Source of the DNA: Campylobacterota bacterium
GTDB taxonomy: Bacteria > Campylobacterota > Campylobacteria > Campylobacterales > Arcobacteraceae
Assembly: GCA_003643835.1 (NCBI GenBank)
Contig: QMKX01000001.1
Span: forward strand, 1 to 64,000
DNA: 64,000 bases
Direction: 5' to 3'
The translations under genes and the position numbers were made by a program. The notes under the pieces are model-generated. The model made no database searches and had not been told where the DNA came from. It worked only from the letters and a program-made list of their open reading frames with translations. Below are positions 1 to 8,948 of this stretch, in pieces; position 1 is the first letter of the stretch; each line of letters opens with the position of its first letter.

Positions 1-735
1 AACACCCGTGCCACTTCCACCAGTTGCCTCTTGTGTGAAAGGAGCATCACCGAAAGATTTGCCCGGTTTGTCGGTGCCTGCATCTAATGGGTCTTGGACG
101 ATTTTGGCTACTGTTATATCATAGCTGTCATCTGTTACATAATAGTTTGTATTGGCGGCTTTAGTTGCCGTGATAGTCGCTGTTCCTGCTCCTACAATTG
201 TAACTTCGCCTGTAGTGGCATTTACATCTGCAACATTTGTATCGTTTGAGGCATAAGAAGTCGCACCCGTGCCACTTCCGCCTATGGCTTTTTGTGTGAA
301 GTTCGCATCGTCGAAAAATTTGCCAGTTTGGTCGGCACCTGCGCTTAGTGCGTTTTGATTTATCTTACGAACAATCGCTCTTAGTGTGGTCGTGGCTGCT
401 CCACCGATGCTACTTTTTACTTGAACATCTATATTGTAAATTCCTGCTACAACTGTGTCGTCAAGCATAACTTCGCCAGTTGTAGAGTTGATAGTTATGC
501 CAGAAACTGGAGCTGAAGTGATTTCATATGTTATTATTCCAACTTCTTTGGTCAAATTAGTATCATCTACCGTATATGATTTGGCAGTTTTATATGGTGT
601 GTTGCTATTGGTATAACTAATAGTCCCAGACAGCGACGAACCTGCTATAGCAGATCCATCTTCTTTGCTACACCCAGCACCAAATAGCACCACAAGTGAT
701 ACCATCAAGATATTTACAAAACCTTTTGTTCTCAT
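1..735 (-). CDS. Repeat-domain surface lipoprotein, Ig/cadherin-like (partial, C-terminus off the window)
   Basis: The frame is open from an ATG at 735 to the left edge, so only the first 245 residues are seen. AAGGAG lies just upstream of the ATG. The N-terminus is a lipoprotein signal peptide with a lipobox ending LFGAGC, followed by a Ser/Gly linker. Next comes a cadherin/dystroglycan-like segment (SGITINSTTGEV then AGIYNIDV). After it comes a BIG2-like Ig segment (TTGEVTIVGAGTATITATK), flanked by FTQKAIGGSGTG and then FTQEATGGSGTG. The two FTQ motifs are about 86 residues apart, which marks the start of a tandem array that continues off the window. The protein is probably an outer-surface adhesin or structural lipoprotein; the ligand is unknown. 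It is divergent from accD. Confidence 0.75.
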   Translation of the reverse strand, partial: MRTKGFVNILMVSLVVLFGAGCSKEDGSAIAGSSLSGTISYTNSNTPYKTAKSYTVDDTNLTKEVGIITYEITSAPVSGITINSTTGEVMLDDTVVAGIYNIDVQVKSSIGGAATTTLRAIVRKINQNALSAGADQTGKFFDDANFTQKAIGGSGTGATSYASNDTNVADVNATTGEVTIVGAGTATITATKAANTNYYVTDDSYDITVAKIVQDPLDAGTDKPGKSFGDAPFTQEATGGSGTGV

Positions 736-897
736 ATATACTCCTTGTTTATATTTATATTCTCTTGCTACAACAAATAAAAGCACTTGTTGTTTGTCAA
801 GGGGGCAACAATTATACCAACATAAGCTTAAACTTTGCTTAAGAAAAGTTTCTAATATCTTAATCAGAAATAGCTTTTAGTAGTTTTATAAAATTAT

Positions 898-905
898 GAT
901 ACAAT
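898..905 (+). promoter_or_regulatory. Probable -10 element of accD
   Basis: GATACAAT ends 17 bases before the GTG start of accD. The same octamer precedes the genes at 2369, 7597 and 48305, which supports it as a sigma-70 -10 element. The implied leader is only about ten bases and consists of little more than the Shine-Dalgarno sequence AAAGGAAA. Confidence 0.5.
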
Positions 906-921
906 TACAAAAAGGAAAATC

Positions 922-1770
922 GTGAATTTAAAACAGATATTCAAAAAACTAAAAGGCGAGAAGGAAAAAGAAAGCGCACAAGCACAAACTACAAGCCACT
1001 GGATCAAGTGTAAATCTTGTTTGTCATTGATGTTTTTCAAAGAGGTTGAGTCGTTGGCTATGGTCTGCCCCAAATGTGGCTACCATATGCGAATAAACAC
1101 AAAAAAAAGGATAGAACTACTATGCGACGAGGGTTCATTTGTAGAGTTTGACAGCGAGCTACACCCAAACGACCCTTTGAAATTTGTAGATAAAAAAAGC
1201 TACAAAAAACGGCTTGAAGAAGCTTTCAAAAAAACAGGAAAAACATCTTCAGTAGTCAGTGGCGAAGCGACTATAAACCAACTGCCTGTATCTTTGGTAG
1301 TGTTTGATTTTTCATTTATGGGCGGGTCACTTGGCTCTGTAGAGGGAGAAAAAATCACAAGAGCTTGTATTCGTGCTATAGAAAAAAAACAAGGTCTCAT
1401 AATCATAAGTGCCAGCGGGGGTGCCAGAATGCAAGAGAGCACTCACTCACTGATGCAAATGGCAAAAACAAGCGCGGCATTGAAAAAACTTCACAATGCA
1501 AAACTACCATACATATCAATACTCACAGATCCTACTTTTGGTGGTGTGTCGGCTTCTTTTGCTTTTTTGGGTGATGTTATCATAGCAGAACCCGGAGCAC
1601 TTGTGGGCTTCGCTGGTGCTAGGGTCATCAAACAAACCATAGGCAAAGATTTGCCAGAAGGTTTTCAAAAATCAGAGTTTTTGCTTGAACACGGTTCTAT
1701 CGATATGGTCGTAGAAAGAAAAGATATAAAAAAAACAGTATTTGATTTGATGAGTATGTTTTATCAATAA
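922..1770 (+). CDS. accD: Acetyl-CoA carboxylase, carboxyltransferase beta subunit
   Basis: AccD pairs with AccA to transfer the carboxyl group from carboxybiotin to acetyl-CoA, giving malonyl-CoA for fatty acid synthesis in the cytosol. The N-terminal zinc ribbon is visible as CKSC and CPKC (about residues 31-53). The crotonase-like carboxyltransferase core follows, with [12 protein letters not shown] and the glycine-rich [14 protein letters not shown]. The length of 282 residues is normal. Translation starts at GTG 922, eight or so bases after AAAGG; no ATG fits better. The next gene follows with almost no gap, so the two are probably co-transcribed. Confidence 0.95.
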   Translation: MNLKQIFKKLKGEKEKESAQAQTTSHWIKCKSCLSLMFFKEVESLAMVCPKCGYHMRINTKKRIELLCDEGSFVEFDSELHPNDPLKFVDKKSYKKRLEEAFKKTGKTSSVVSGEATINQLPVSLVVFDFSFMGGSLGSVEGEKITRACIRAIEKKQGLIIISASGGARMQESTHSLMQMAKTSAALKKLHNAKLPYISILTDPTFGGVSASFAFLGDVIIAEPGALVGFAGARVIKQTIGKDLPEGFQKSEFLLEHGSIDMVVERKDIKKTVFDLMSMFYQ

Positions 1771-1771
1771 A

Positions 1772-2344
1772 ATTTATGCTATATGTGATAGTTATGTGTT
1801 GTCAAAAAACAACCTAAATATAAAAGATTTTATTCAAATTGTTAAAAAATTTGAGCCTGTGTATATACAATACCGCAACAAATCAGCACAAAAAGATAAA
1901 ATCATATCAAGCATAAAAGAGCTAAAAGGCTGCACGAATACAAAAATAATCATCAATGACCATTTTGACTTGATGGGATATTGCGATGGATTGCATATAG
2001 GACAAGAGGATATAAAAAAACTTCAAATATCTTTGAATATAAACGAGCCTGCAAATTTATTTAAACTTATAAGGAAACTACACAAAAATAAAATTATAGG
2101 TATATCAACCAAAACAAACGAGCAAATACTTCAAGCAAACAGCTTTGATATTGACTACATAGGCATAGGAGCCTACAAAGACACAACTACTAAAAAAATA
2201 GATAAGATATTAGGCAAAAATATATCCTATATGGCAAAAATATCAAACCATAAAACTTGTGCTATAGGTGGTGTGAAAATAGACGATAACATCAAAAACA
2301 TAGACTATCTTGCTATTTGTAGCGGGCTGTTAAAGACACATTAG
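1772..2344 (+). CDS. ThiE/TenI-like thiamine-phosphate synthase family protein, non-ATG start
   Basis: This is a short TIM-barrel protein of the thiamine-phosphate synthase family. Family signatures are YRNK near the start, IINDHFDLM, GLHIGQED, IIGISTKT, DIDYIGIGAYKDTTTK, and CAIGGV near the end. The first GTG is at 1796, but the open frame runs upstream and encodes IYAICDSYV, which matches the first beta-strand of the family. No ATG, GTG or TTG precedes it in frame; the candidate is ATT at 1772, one base after the accD stop. The protein is shorter than full ThiE (about 190 against 205-220 residues), so the enzyme may be a divergent paralogue. It is translationally coupled to accD. Confidence 0.7.
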   Translation: MYAICDSYVLSKNNLNIKDFIQIVKKFEPVYIQYRNKSAQKDKIISSIKELKGCTNTKIIINDHFDLMGYCDGLHIGQEDIKKLQISLNINEPANLFKLIRKLHKNKIIGISTKTNEQILQANSFDIDYIGIGAYKDTTTKKIDKILGKNISYMAKISNHKTCAIGGVKIDDNIKNIDYLAICSGLLKTH

Positions 2345-2351
2345 ATACAAT
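2344..2351 (+). promoter_or_regulatory. Probable -10 element (GATACAAT) upstream of the aminotransferase gene
   Basis: GATACAAT overlaps the stop codon of the ThiE-like gene and lies 17 bases before the ATG at 2369, with AAAAGG in between. It repeats the arrangement seen before accD and the SIMPL-like gene. Confidence 0.4.
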
Positions 2352-2368
2352 AGTTAAAAGGAATACAG

Positions 2369-3454
2369 ATGAAAATAGACTTCATAAACCTACAAGCCCA
2401 ATACCAAAAATACAAAAGCGACATAGACAAGCAAATACAAGAAGTGCTTGAAACATCTGTGTATATCGGAGGCAAAGTAAAAGAACTTGAGCAAAATCTT
2501 AGCAAATACACCTCTTGTAAACACTCCATAGCCTGCAGTAGTGGCACCGATGCACTTTTGCTATCACTTATGGCGATAGATATAAAGCCAGATGATGAAG
2601 TTATCACTACGCCTTTTACTTTTATAGCTACTGCTGAGGTTATAGCATTTTTAAAAGCCAAGCCAGTATTTGTAGATATCGATGAAAAAACATTTAACAT
2701 AGATGCCGACAAAATAGAAGAAAAAATTACCTCTAAAACTAAAGCTATCATACCGGTATCATTGTTTGGTCAAGTGCCCGATATTGACACTATAAACCAA
2801 ATAGCAAAAAAACATAACCTAAAAGTCATAGAAGACGGAGCACAAAGTTTTGGCGCAACATACAAAAATAAAACCTCTTGTAGTTTAAGCGATATTGGCA
2901 CGACATCGTTTTTCCCTGCTAAACCACTTGGGTGTTATGGCGATGGTGGAGCGATATTTACAAACAACGATAAGCTGGCATCTAAAATTAGAATTCTTTT
3001 AGATCATGGTCAAACCAAAAAATATACTCACAGCCACATAGGTATCAATGGCAGGCTCGATGCCCTGCAAGCAGGTGTGTTGATAGCCAAGCTAAAATAC
3101 TACAAAAAAGAGTTATCAACAAGACAAAATATAGCTTCGTATTATGGGCGGCACCTAAAAAATGTGGCAACTCCTTTTGTGCAAGATGGTTGTGTTTCGG
3201 CATGGGCTCAATACTGTATATTAGTCAAAGACAGGGACAAAATGATAGAACACTGCGAGGCAAATGGTGTGCCTACTGGAGTGTATTATCCTATTCCTTT
3301 GCATATGCAAGAGGTATTTAAATACCTAAAACATAACGAATATGATTTTCCTATATCTTTGAAAGTTTCCAAAGATATTTTAGCATTACCTATGTCGGCA
3401 TTTTTAAAAAAAGAACAGCAAGACTATATCATAAAGGTTGTAAATCATGGTTAA
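2369..3454 (+). CDS. DegT/DnrJ/EryC1-family PLP aminotransferase (sugar-nucleotide)
   Basis: The 361-residue protein is a fold-type I PLP enzyme of the family that aminates keto-sugars on UDP or dTDP carriers. Visible family marks are CSSGTDALLLSLMA (phosphate-binding loop), TPFTFIATAE, EDGAQSFGA, and the PLP lysine in SFFPAKPLGCYGDGGA, followed by INGRLDALQAG. The closest functional type is the WbpE/WlbC class, because the next gene is a Gfo/Idh/MocA dehydrogenase and overlaps it by 8 bases. That pair is the usual way to make a 3-amino-uronic acid or similar sugar for LPS or glycans. The actual substrate cannot be read from the sequence. Confidence 0.85.
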   Translation: MKIDFINLQAQYQKYKSDIDKQIQEVLETSVYIGGKVKELEQNLSKYTSCKHSIACSSGTDALLLSLMAIDIKPDDEVITTPFTFIATAEVIAFLKAKPVFVDIDEKTFNIDADKIEEKITSKTKAIIPVSLFGQVPDIDTINQIAKKHNLKVIEDGAQSFGATYKNKTSCSLSDIGTTSFFPAKPLGCYGDGGAIFTNNDKLASKIRILLDHGQTKKYTHSHIGINGRLDALQAGVLIAKLKYYKKELSTRQNIASYYGRHLKNVATPFVQDGCVSAWAQYCILVKDRDKMIEHCEANGVPTGVYYPIPLHMQEVFKYLKHNEYDFPISLKVSKDILALPMSAFLKKEQQDYIIKVVNHG

Positions 3455-4340
3455 AATAGCGATTGTAGGTATGGGTGTGATGGGCAAAAATCACTACAGA
3501 GTGCTTCAAAAAATTCAAGATGCGAAGATTGTTGGCTTGTGCGATCCTGTAGCAAAAGATGAGTTTTCACACAAACTATATAGAGATTTAGACAATATGT
3601 TAGATACTATAAGCATAGATTCTATAATCATAGCTACACCTACATTTTTGCATAAAGATGTAGCTATGAGATGTATGCAAAAAAATATCCACCTATTTAT
3701 AGAAAAACCCGTAGCATCGACAGTAATTGATGGCGAAATCATACTACAAGAAGCAGAAAAAAGAAAACTCAAAGTAGCTGTGGGACATATAGAGAGGTTT
3801 AACCCAGTGGTGCAGGCACTTAAAAATGAGATAAAAAACAAAGAGATATACAGCATAAATATCACAAGAATAGGGCCATTTCCGCCAAGGATTGCAGATG
3901 TAGGTATATTGACAGATCTGTCGGTGCACGATATTGACCTCATACGATTTATATCTCAAAAAAGCATAAGCAAAAAAAGTATATTTAAATCAAAAAAGAT
4001 TCACAACCACCACGAAGACAATGCGATATTATCATTTGCTATGGAAAATGACATAGTAGCATCTATCACAACAAATTGGCTAACACCGTTCAAGAAAAGA
4101 AAAGTCGAAGTAGCCTGCAAAGAAGCTTATTATGAGGCTGATCTTATGACACAAGAGTTGTTGGAGTATTCAAATTTCAAAGTCAATAACTCATTTGTCA
4201 TTAGAAACTGTTTTGTGAAAAAAAGCGAACCTTTATTTGATGAACTATCAAGCTTTATAAACTATATAAAAACAGGACAAAAACCAATAAGTGCGACTAT
4301 TGAAGATAGCATAGAAACACTACAAACCGTTTGTGAATAA
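3447..4340 (+). CDS. Gfo/Idh/MocA-family oxidoreductase
   Basis: The Rossmann start KIAIVGMGVMGKNH binds NAD(P). EKPVAS (about residues 86-91) carries the conserved lysine of the family's EKP motif, and GHIERFNP with SVHDIDLI marks the substrate side. The length of 297 residues is a little short for the family (330-380). It overlaps the upstream aminotransferase gene by 8 bases, so the two are translated together and probably act in sequence on a sugar nucleotide: oxidation to a keto sugar, then amination. No glycosyltransferase or other glycan gene follows; the TRAP transporter downstream has its own promoter region. Confidence 0.8.
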   Translation: MVKIAIVGMGVMGKNHYRVLQKIQDAKIVGLCDPVAKDEFSHKLYRDLDNMLDTISIDSIIIATPTFLHKDVAMRCMQKNIHLFIEKPVASTVIDGEIILQEAEKRKLKVAVGHIERFNPVVQALKNEIKNKEIYSINITRIGPFPPRIADVGILTDLSVHDIDLIRFISQKSISKKSIFKSKKIHNHHEDNAILSFAMENDIVASITTNWLTPFKKRKVEVACKEAYYEADLMTQELLEYSNFKVNNSFVIRNCFVKKSEPLFDELSSFINYIKTGQKPISATIEDSIETLQTVCE

Positions 4341-4409
4341 ACCGACAAAACAGATATAGATATTTTTTTTAATAAATATTTTTTTTTGGTTTCTATAAGT
4401 TTTTTATTG

Positions 4410-4448
4410 TATAATTTCAAAGCTTTAATTATAATTTGTCGTTATAAT
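4410..4448 (+). promoter_or_regulatory. Three overlapping TATAAT -10 candidates upstream of dctP
   Basis: TATAAT occurs at 4410-4415, 4430-4435 and 4443-4448 in a 136-base gap that is very T-rich upstream, as is usual for sigma-70 promoters in this phylum. AAAGGAG at 4465-4471 is the ribosome binding site of dctP. Which hexamer is used cannot be decided by eye. Confidence 0.5.
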
Positions 4449-4476
4449 TATTGGCAATTTTTTTAAAGGAGATTAT

Positions 4477-5568
4477 ATGAACATAATCAAACAATCGATA
4501 GTGTCGTTGTTTCTTGTTCTGTCATTGGGTTTTATAGGCTGTGGTGATAAAAAACAAGAGAGCAAAGACGAAGTAGCAAAAACAGATGGGTCACCAACTG
4601 AAACGAAAAAAGATGAAGCAAAAGCAAACGATGGCAAATTTGTCCTGAAGTTTTCGCATGTAGTAAGTGAAAATACACCAAAAGGCAAAGCAGCGAAATT
4701 TTTCGAAGCAAAATTAGAAGAGTTAAGCGGAGGAAAAATAGATGTGCAAGTATATCCATCGTCACAGTTATACAAAGACAAAGCGGTCTTAAAAGCTATC
4801 AAAATGGACTCAGTTCAAATGGCGGTTCCTAGTTTCTCTAAGTTTGGCAAAATTGTACCACAGTTGGCACTTTTTGATTTGCCATTTTTGTTTAGAGATA
4901 TAAACCACTTGCATAAAGTGCAAGATACCGATGTAGGAACAAAACTTAAAGATATGGTCAATGCCAAAGGTTTTATCGCTCTTGATTTTTGGGATAATCA
5001 CTTCAAACAATTAAGCTCATCAAAAAAAGCTTTGTTAGCTCCAGCAGATGCAGCAGGACAAAAGTTTAGAATCATGAGCTCAAAAGTTCTTGAAGCACAA
5101 TTTAAAGCAGTTGGAGCCAACCCACAAATGATGCCATTTAGTGAGGTATATTCTGGCTTACAACAAGGTGTAATAGACGGACAAGAAAATACAAACTCAA
5201 ACATATTTACAAAAAAGTTTTATGAAGTTCAAAAACACTTATCGGTGACAAATCACGGGTACTTAGGATACTTGGTAGTTATGTCAAAAAAGTTTTGGGA
5301 AAGTTTGCCAGCAGATTTGCAAGCAAATGTTACTCAAGCTATGAAAGAGGCTACCGCAAAAGAGAGAGTATGGGCAGAGGAGTTAAACAACTCACAATTT
5401 GCAAAAATAGAAGAGTATGCTAAAACATCTGGAAAATTAGAAATTCACAACTTAACACCAGAACAAATACAAGCATGGAGAGATGCCGTCAGTCCTATAT
5501 ATTCACAATTTTATGATGATGCCTTGATAGGAAAAAGCCTAATAGATGGTGCGATAAATACAAAATAA
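4477..5568 (+). CDS. dctP: TRAP transporter substrate-binding protein, lipoprotein type
   Basis: This is the solute receptor of a tripartite ATP-independent periplasmic transporter. Family marks are KFSHVVSENTPKGKAA at the start of the mature domain, LPFLFRD, and QKFRIMSS with the conserved arginine that holds a substrate carboxylate, then VIDGQEN. The signal sequence ends LGFIGC, a lipobox, followed by about 25 charged residues before the binding domain begins. The receptor is therefore probably tethered to a membrane instead of free in the periplasm. It is followed in the same direction by dctQ (gap 9 bases) and dctM. C4-dicarboxylates or other organic acids are likely ligands, but this is inferred only from family. 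Confidence 0.9.
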   Translation: MNIIKQSIVSLFLVLSLGFIGCGDKKQESKDEVAKTDGSPTETKKDEAKANDGKFVLKFSHVVSENTPKGKAAKFFEAKLEELSGGKIDVQVYPSSQLYKDKAVLKAIKMDSVQMAVPSFSKFGKIVPQLALFDLPFLFRDINHLHKVQDTDVGTKLKDMVNAKGFIALDFWDNHFKQLSSSKKALLAPADAAGQKFRIMSSKVLEAQFKAVGANPQMMPFSEVYSGLQQGVIDGQENTNSNIFTKKFYEVQKHLSVTNHGYLGYLVVMSKKFWESLPADLQANVTQAMKEATAKERVWAEELNNSQFAKIEEYAKTSGKLEIHNLTPEQIQAWRDAVSPIYSQFYDDALIGKSLIDGAINTK

Positions 5569-5577
5569 GGACAACAC

Positions 5578-6159
5578 ATGATATACATTAGTAAAACAAT
5601 AGGGTTTATCAACCAATTTATAGCTGCTTTTGGCATAAGTGCTGGTGTGGCTTTGGCTTTTACCAATGTTGTCGTGCGATATGTTTTCGATGGCTCACTT
5701 GTGTGGGCATCGGAACTTACCATATATCTTTTTTTGTGGAGCACTTTTTTTGGCGCAGCATACTGCTTCAAACAAGATGCTCATATAAGCATAAATATCA
5801 TACTGGAAAAAGTTAAACCTACTACTGCAAAGAGCTTGTTGCTTTTGTCGCATAGTATCACGGCTATATTTTTATTTGCTGTGGCATATTATGGATACGG
5901 TTATTTGCTTTTGGTGCATAGTTTAGATGAGATGTCTATAGATTTAGGCATACCTATGTGGATAATATATTTAGTCATACCAATATCTTTTTCTTTTGCG
6001 GCATACAGAGTGGTTGAAAAAATTTATGAAGTATTTATAACACCGGCAGACCAAGTAGTTCAACATAGCGAGGCAGAGATGATTATAGAACAAATGAGCG
6101 AAGGCGAAAACGAAAAACTTTTAAAAGAAGTAGAGAGAAAAACAGGAGGTTTATTATGA
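5578..6159 (+). CDS. dctQ: TRAP transporter small permease
   Basis: The protein has 193 residues and four predicted membrane helices. The family pattern is visible: NVVVRYVFDGSLVWASELT near the end of helix 1, then FFGAAYCFKQDAHISINI, and a C-terminal helix around residue 130. The last 45 residues are soluble and highly charged, longer than in most DctQ proteins. It overlaps dctM by 4 bases (ATGA). It forms the membrane complex with DctM and uses an ion gradient to import what DctP binds. Confidence 0.9.
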   Translation: MIYISKTIGFINQFIAAFGISAGVALAFTNVVVRYVFDGSLVWASELTIYLFLWSTFFGAAYCFKQDAHISINIILEKVKPTTAKSLLLLSHSITAIFLFAVAYYGYGYLLLVHSLDEMSIDLGIPMWIIYLVIPISFSFAAYRVVEKIYEVFITPADQVVQHSEAEMIIEQMSEGENEKLLKEVERKTGGLL

Positions 6160-7436
6160 GTGTTGCTGTTTTATTTATTTTATTTTTCTTTTTGTTGATA
6201 ATTGGTTCGCCAATCGCTATAGCTTTAGGAGCGTCTACATTTGCTACGCTTGTGCTTTTTACTGATATAAATGCTATTGAGATATCATCTATGATGTTCG
6301 AAAAAATAGAACACTACTCACTTATGGCGATACCTATGTTTATACTCGCAGGCCAGCTACTAAGCAAAGGAAGCAGTGCAAATCGTATAATAGAGTTTGC
6401 CAAGTCAATAGTGGGGCACATGCCTGGAGGCCTTCCAATGGCTGCGATATTTGCTAGTATTATATTTGCCGCAGTTTCAGGAAGTTCGCCTGCTACTGTT
6501 GTAGCTATCGGGTCTATTATGTTTGGAGCTATACAAGAAGCCGGATATCCTAAAAAATATGCTATAGGCACTATAGCTACTGCCGGAAGTCTAGGCATAC
6601 TTATACCTCCATCAATTGTGATGATAGTATATGGAGTTACAGCTGAGGTGAGTATCGGCAAGTTATTTATGGCAGGAGTGATACCGGGTATCATGATAGG
6701 TATCATGATGATGGTTATCACATACATAGGAGCCAAACGACTTGGTTTTGAGAGCACTACACCAGAGTCATTTAAAGTGAGGCTTAAAAAAATGACAGAT
6801 GCCTCTTGGGCTTTGATGACTATCGTCATAGTTATAGGCGGTATATATGGTGGTATATTTACTCCAACTGAAGCAGCTGCTGTTGCTGCGACTTGGGCAT
6901 TTTTTGTTTCTATGTTTATATACAAAGATATCAAATGGTCAAATATTTACACCATATTTTTAGAATCAGCTAAAACTAGTGCGATGATTATGTTTATCAT
7001 AGCAAATGCCATGCTTTTTGCTCACTTTTTAACACTTGAAAATGTGCCACAAACTATCACAAATACACTTATGGCTTGGGATGTTGGGGCTATTATGTTT
7101 TTGATGTTAGTCAATATATTGCTGTTTTTTGCAGGCGATTTTATGGAACCATCGGCTATTATTATGATAATGGTTCCTTTACTTTTACCCGTAGCAGTTG
7201 CTTTAGGTATTGATCCTATACATTTTGGCATAGTTGTTGTGGTGAACATGGAGTTAGGTATGATAACCCCTCCTGTGGGGCTAAACCTATTTGTAACAAG
7301 TGGTATAACTGGCACAAGCTTAAAAGATGTAGTAGTGTATTCACTTCCGTGGTCTATGACTATTTTGGTAGGGCTTTTACTGGTAACTTATATACCGATT
7401 ATTAGTCTTTGGTTGCCGCATATTATGTATGATTGA
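6156..7436 (+). CDS. dctM: TRAP transporter large permease
   Basis: The product is 426 residues, typical for DctM, and almost entirely hydrophobic with about 12 membrane segments. Family signatures include AIPMFILAGQLLSKG, AVSGSSPATVVAIGSI, GSLGILIPPSIVMIVYG, TEAAAVAATWA and ELGMITPPVGLNLFV. It carries the ion-coupled transport path of the DctPQM system. It ends the operon; an inverted repeat lies 30 bases after the stop. Confidence 0.93.
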   Translation: MSVAVLFILFFFLLIIGSPIAIALGASTFATLVLFTDINAIEISSMMFEKIEHYSLMAIPMFILAGQLLSKGSSANRIIEFAKSIVGHMPGGLPMAAIFASIIFAAVSGSSPATVVAIGSIMFGAIQEAGYPKKYAIGTIATAGSLGILIPPSIVMIVYGVTAEVSIGKLFMAGVIPGIMIGIMMMVITYIGAKRLGFESTTPESFKVRLKKMTDASWALMTIVIVIGGIYGGIFTPTEAAAVAATWAFFVSMFIYKDIKWSNIYTIFLESAKTSAMIMFIIANAMLFAHFLTLENVPQTITNTLMAWDVGAIMFLMLVNILLFFAGDFMEPSAIIMIMVPLLLPVAVALGIDPIHFGIVVVVNMELGMITPPVGLNLFVTSGITGTSLKDVVVYSLPWSMTILVGLLLVTYIPIISLWLPHIMYD

Positions 7437-7466
7437 TGGCGGATAAATATTGAGAGGTTGTGCTAA

Positions 7467-7498
7467 ATCTCTACAAAATATCTGTATCTTGTAGAGAT
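7467..7498 (+). terminator. Possible terminator hairpin after dctM
   Basis: ATCTCTACAA at 7467-7476 and its exact complement TTGTAGAGAT at 7489-7498 enclose a 12-base loop. There is no clear T-run after the stem, so intrinsic termination is plausible but not certain. Confidence 0.45.
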
Positions 7499-7523
7499 AA
7501 TACCTATTTATTAAGTTTAATAC

Positions 7524-7531
7524 GATACAAT
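7524..7531 (+). promoter_or_regulatory. Probable -10 element of rplS
   Basis: GATACAAT lies 65 bases before the rplS start in a T/A-rich gap. It matches the octamer found before three other genes here. A leader of about 55 bases would remain, long enough for some regulatory structure, though I see none. Confidence 0.45.
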
Positions 7532-7596
7532 AGCTAAATTTTTAAACATATGACAGCAGGGCGATGATTTTCATGCTCTATATAAAAAGGCAAAAA

Positions 7597-7962
7597 ATGA
7601 AAAATAAATATATCCAAGCATTTGAAGATGGCATGATAAAAGATATCAAAATACCTGAGTTTCGTGCAGGCGATACTGTAAACTTGGGAGTTGAGATAAA
7701 AGAGGGCAAAAAAACGAGAGTTCAGGCATATGAAGGTATAGTTATAGCTCTAAGAGGCGAAGGCGCTAGCGCTACATTTACAGTGAGAAAAATGGGTGCA
7801 AACAAAGTTGCCGTTGAGAGAATATTTCCTCTGTATTGTGCCAGCATCAAGACATTTGAAGTTGTGCGTAGAGGTAGAGTTAGGCGTGCAAAACTACACT
7901 ATTTGCGGGGCATTACTGGCAAAAAAGCTAGAATCAAAGAGCTGAAAACTTACAACAAATAG
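7597..7962 (+). CDS. rplS: 50S ribosomal protein L19
   Basis: L19 sits at the 30S-50S interface of the ribosome. The sequence follows the family throughout: [50 protein letters not shown]-type region ([10 protein letters not shown]), and [15 protein letters not shown] near the end. The ATG at 7597 is chosen because it gives the usual N-terminus and has AAAAGG seven bases upstream; an in-frame start at 7564 would add eleven unrelated residues. The usual neighbours rpsP, rimM and trmD are not upstream. Its 3' end overlaps the convergent ribD by 13 bases. Confidence 0.95.
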   Translation: MKNKYIQAFEDGMIKDIKIPEFRAGDTVNLGVEIKEGKKTRVQAYEGIVIALRGEGASATFTVRKMGANKVAVERIFPLYCASIKTFEVVRRGRVRRAKLHYLRGITGKKARIKELKTYNK

Positions 7963-8948
7963 TATATAGTATCATTTGCTATATTTACTCTATATAACAA
8001 TTGATACTTATCTACGAACTTTTGGTATTTTTCTGATTTGCTTGTAGTGGTATTGACTATGAGCATTGTCATATCTATATGATTGTGAACTGCCTTTATC
8101 ATATCAAATCCGCCCTCAATCATAACAAATTTGTTTTTTGTAGCTTTGTTTAAGTTGCTTGAAACGGTTACATCTCTATGTTTTATTTCAAATAGTTTTA
8201 TAGTTTTGTCAAAATTTGTTTTTTTTGAATATATCAAAACATCGGGGTTTTTTGAGCTTTTTTTATACATTCTTGTATCTAAAATTGGTCTGTCTGTTCT
8301 AACAGTATTGCCACCAATCACAAGCAAATCAACCAACGACCTTAATTTATGAACTATCTTTGTAGTTTTTTTAGATGATATTTGTCCGTGGTTTATAGTG
8401 CCATCTGCTCTCATGGCGAGTTTGAAAAAACAAAATCCTCCTTGTTGGTATTTATAAAATGGTGACAGCAAAATACCGCAGTTTTGTTTTGATATGCCTA
8501 TGCTTACATCTATATTTGCGTTTTTTAAAATTTTTGCTCCGTTTGAAGCTATTATATTAAAATCAAGCGAACCTATATAAACATTTTTAAAGCTCATTTT
8601 TTTTATAAGCTTGGCACAAGATGGTGTCTTGCCTTCGTGCGAACAAGGCTCCAAAGTCGTGTATATATCACAATTTTTAAATATGTTGTTGTGATGTATT
8701 ATAATATAATCATATATTTTTTGTGGTTCTTTTATCTTCATAATTTTTTTGTCGTCACTGATATAATGATATGCTTTTTTTACAACTTCAAGCTCTGCGT
8801 GGGTGTCGCCAGCTTTTTTGTGTGCCTCGCATGCGATAATTTTATTTTCTTTGACTACGACAGCGCCCACAGCTGGGTTTGGATAGGTTAGAAGTTGGTA
8901 TCTCCAAGCCTTTTTTATAGCTTTTGACATATAATAGTTTTCAAGCAT
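7950..8948 (-). CDS. ribD: Bifunctional riboflavin biosynthesis protein RibD
   Basis: RibD deaminates and then reduces the pyrimidine intermediate of riboflavin synthesis. The N-terminal deaminase has the zinc motifs HAELEV (about residue 51) and [11 protein letters not shown] (about residue 102). The C-terminal reductase begins near residue 165 with [12 protein letters not shown] and contains [15 protein letters not shown]. The total of 332 residues is slightly short, and the end of the reductase looks divergent. The start codon overlaps the stop of the upstream ABC-F gene by 8 bases. A second ATG at 8930 would also leave the deaminase intact. Confidence 0.9.
   Translation of the reverse strand: MLENYYMSKAIKKAWRYQLLTYPNPAVGAVVVKENKIIACEAHKKAGDTHAELEVVKKAYHYISDDKKIMKIKEPQKIYDYIIIHHNNIFKNCDIYTTLEPCSHEGKTPSCAKLIKKMSFKNVYIGSLDFNIIASNGAKILKNANIDVSIGISKQNCGILLSPFYKYQQGGFCFFKLAMRADGTINHGQISSKKTTKIVHKLRSLVDLLVIGGNTVRTDRPILDTRMYKKSSKNPDVLIYSKKTNFDKTIKLFEIKHRDVTVSSNLNKATKNKFVMIEGGFDMIKAVHNHIDMTMLIVNTTTSKSEKYQKFVDKYQLLYRVNIANDTIYYLL

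Noticed and set aside
4360-4390. T-rich runs before dctP as phase-variable tracts
   Set aside because: Long A/T runs are common throughout this AT-rich sequence, and these fall in a promoter region where T-runs are normal for the phylum.
6314-6934. Minus-strand open frame of about 200 codons within dctM
   Set aside because: It is the reverse of hydrophobic codons of dctM and lacks any domain or ribosome site.
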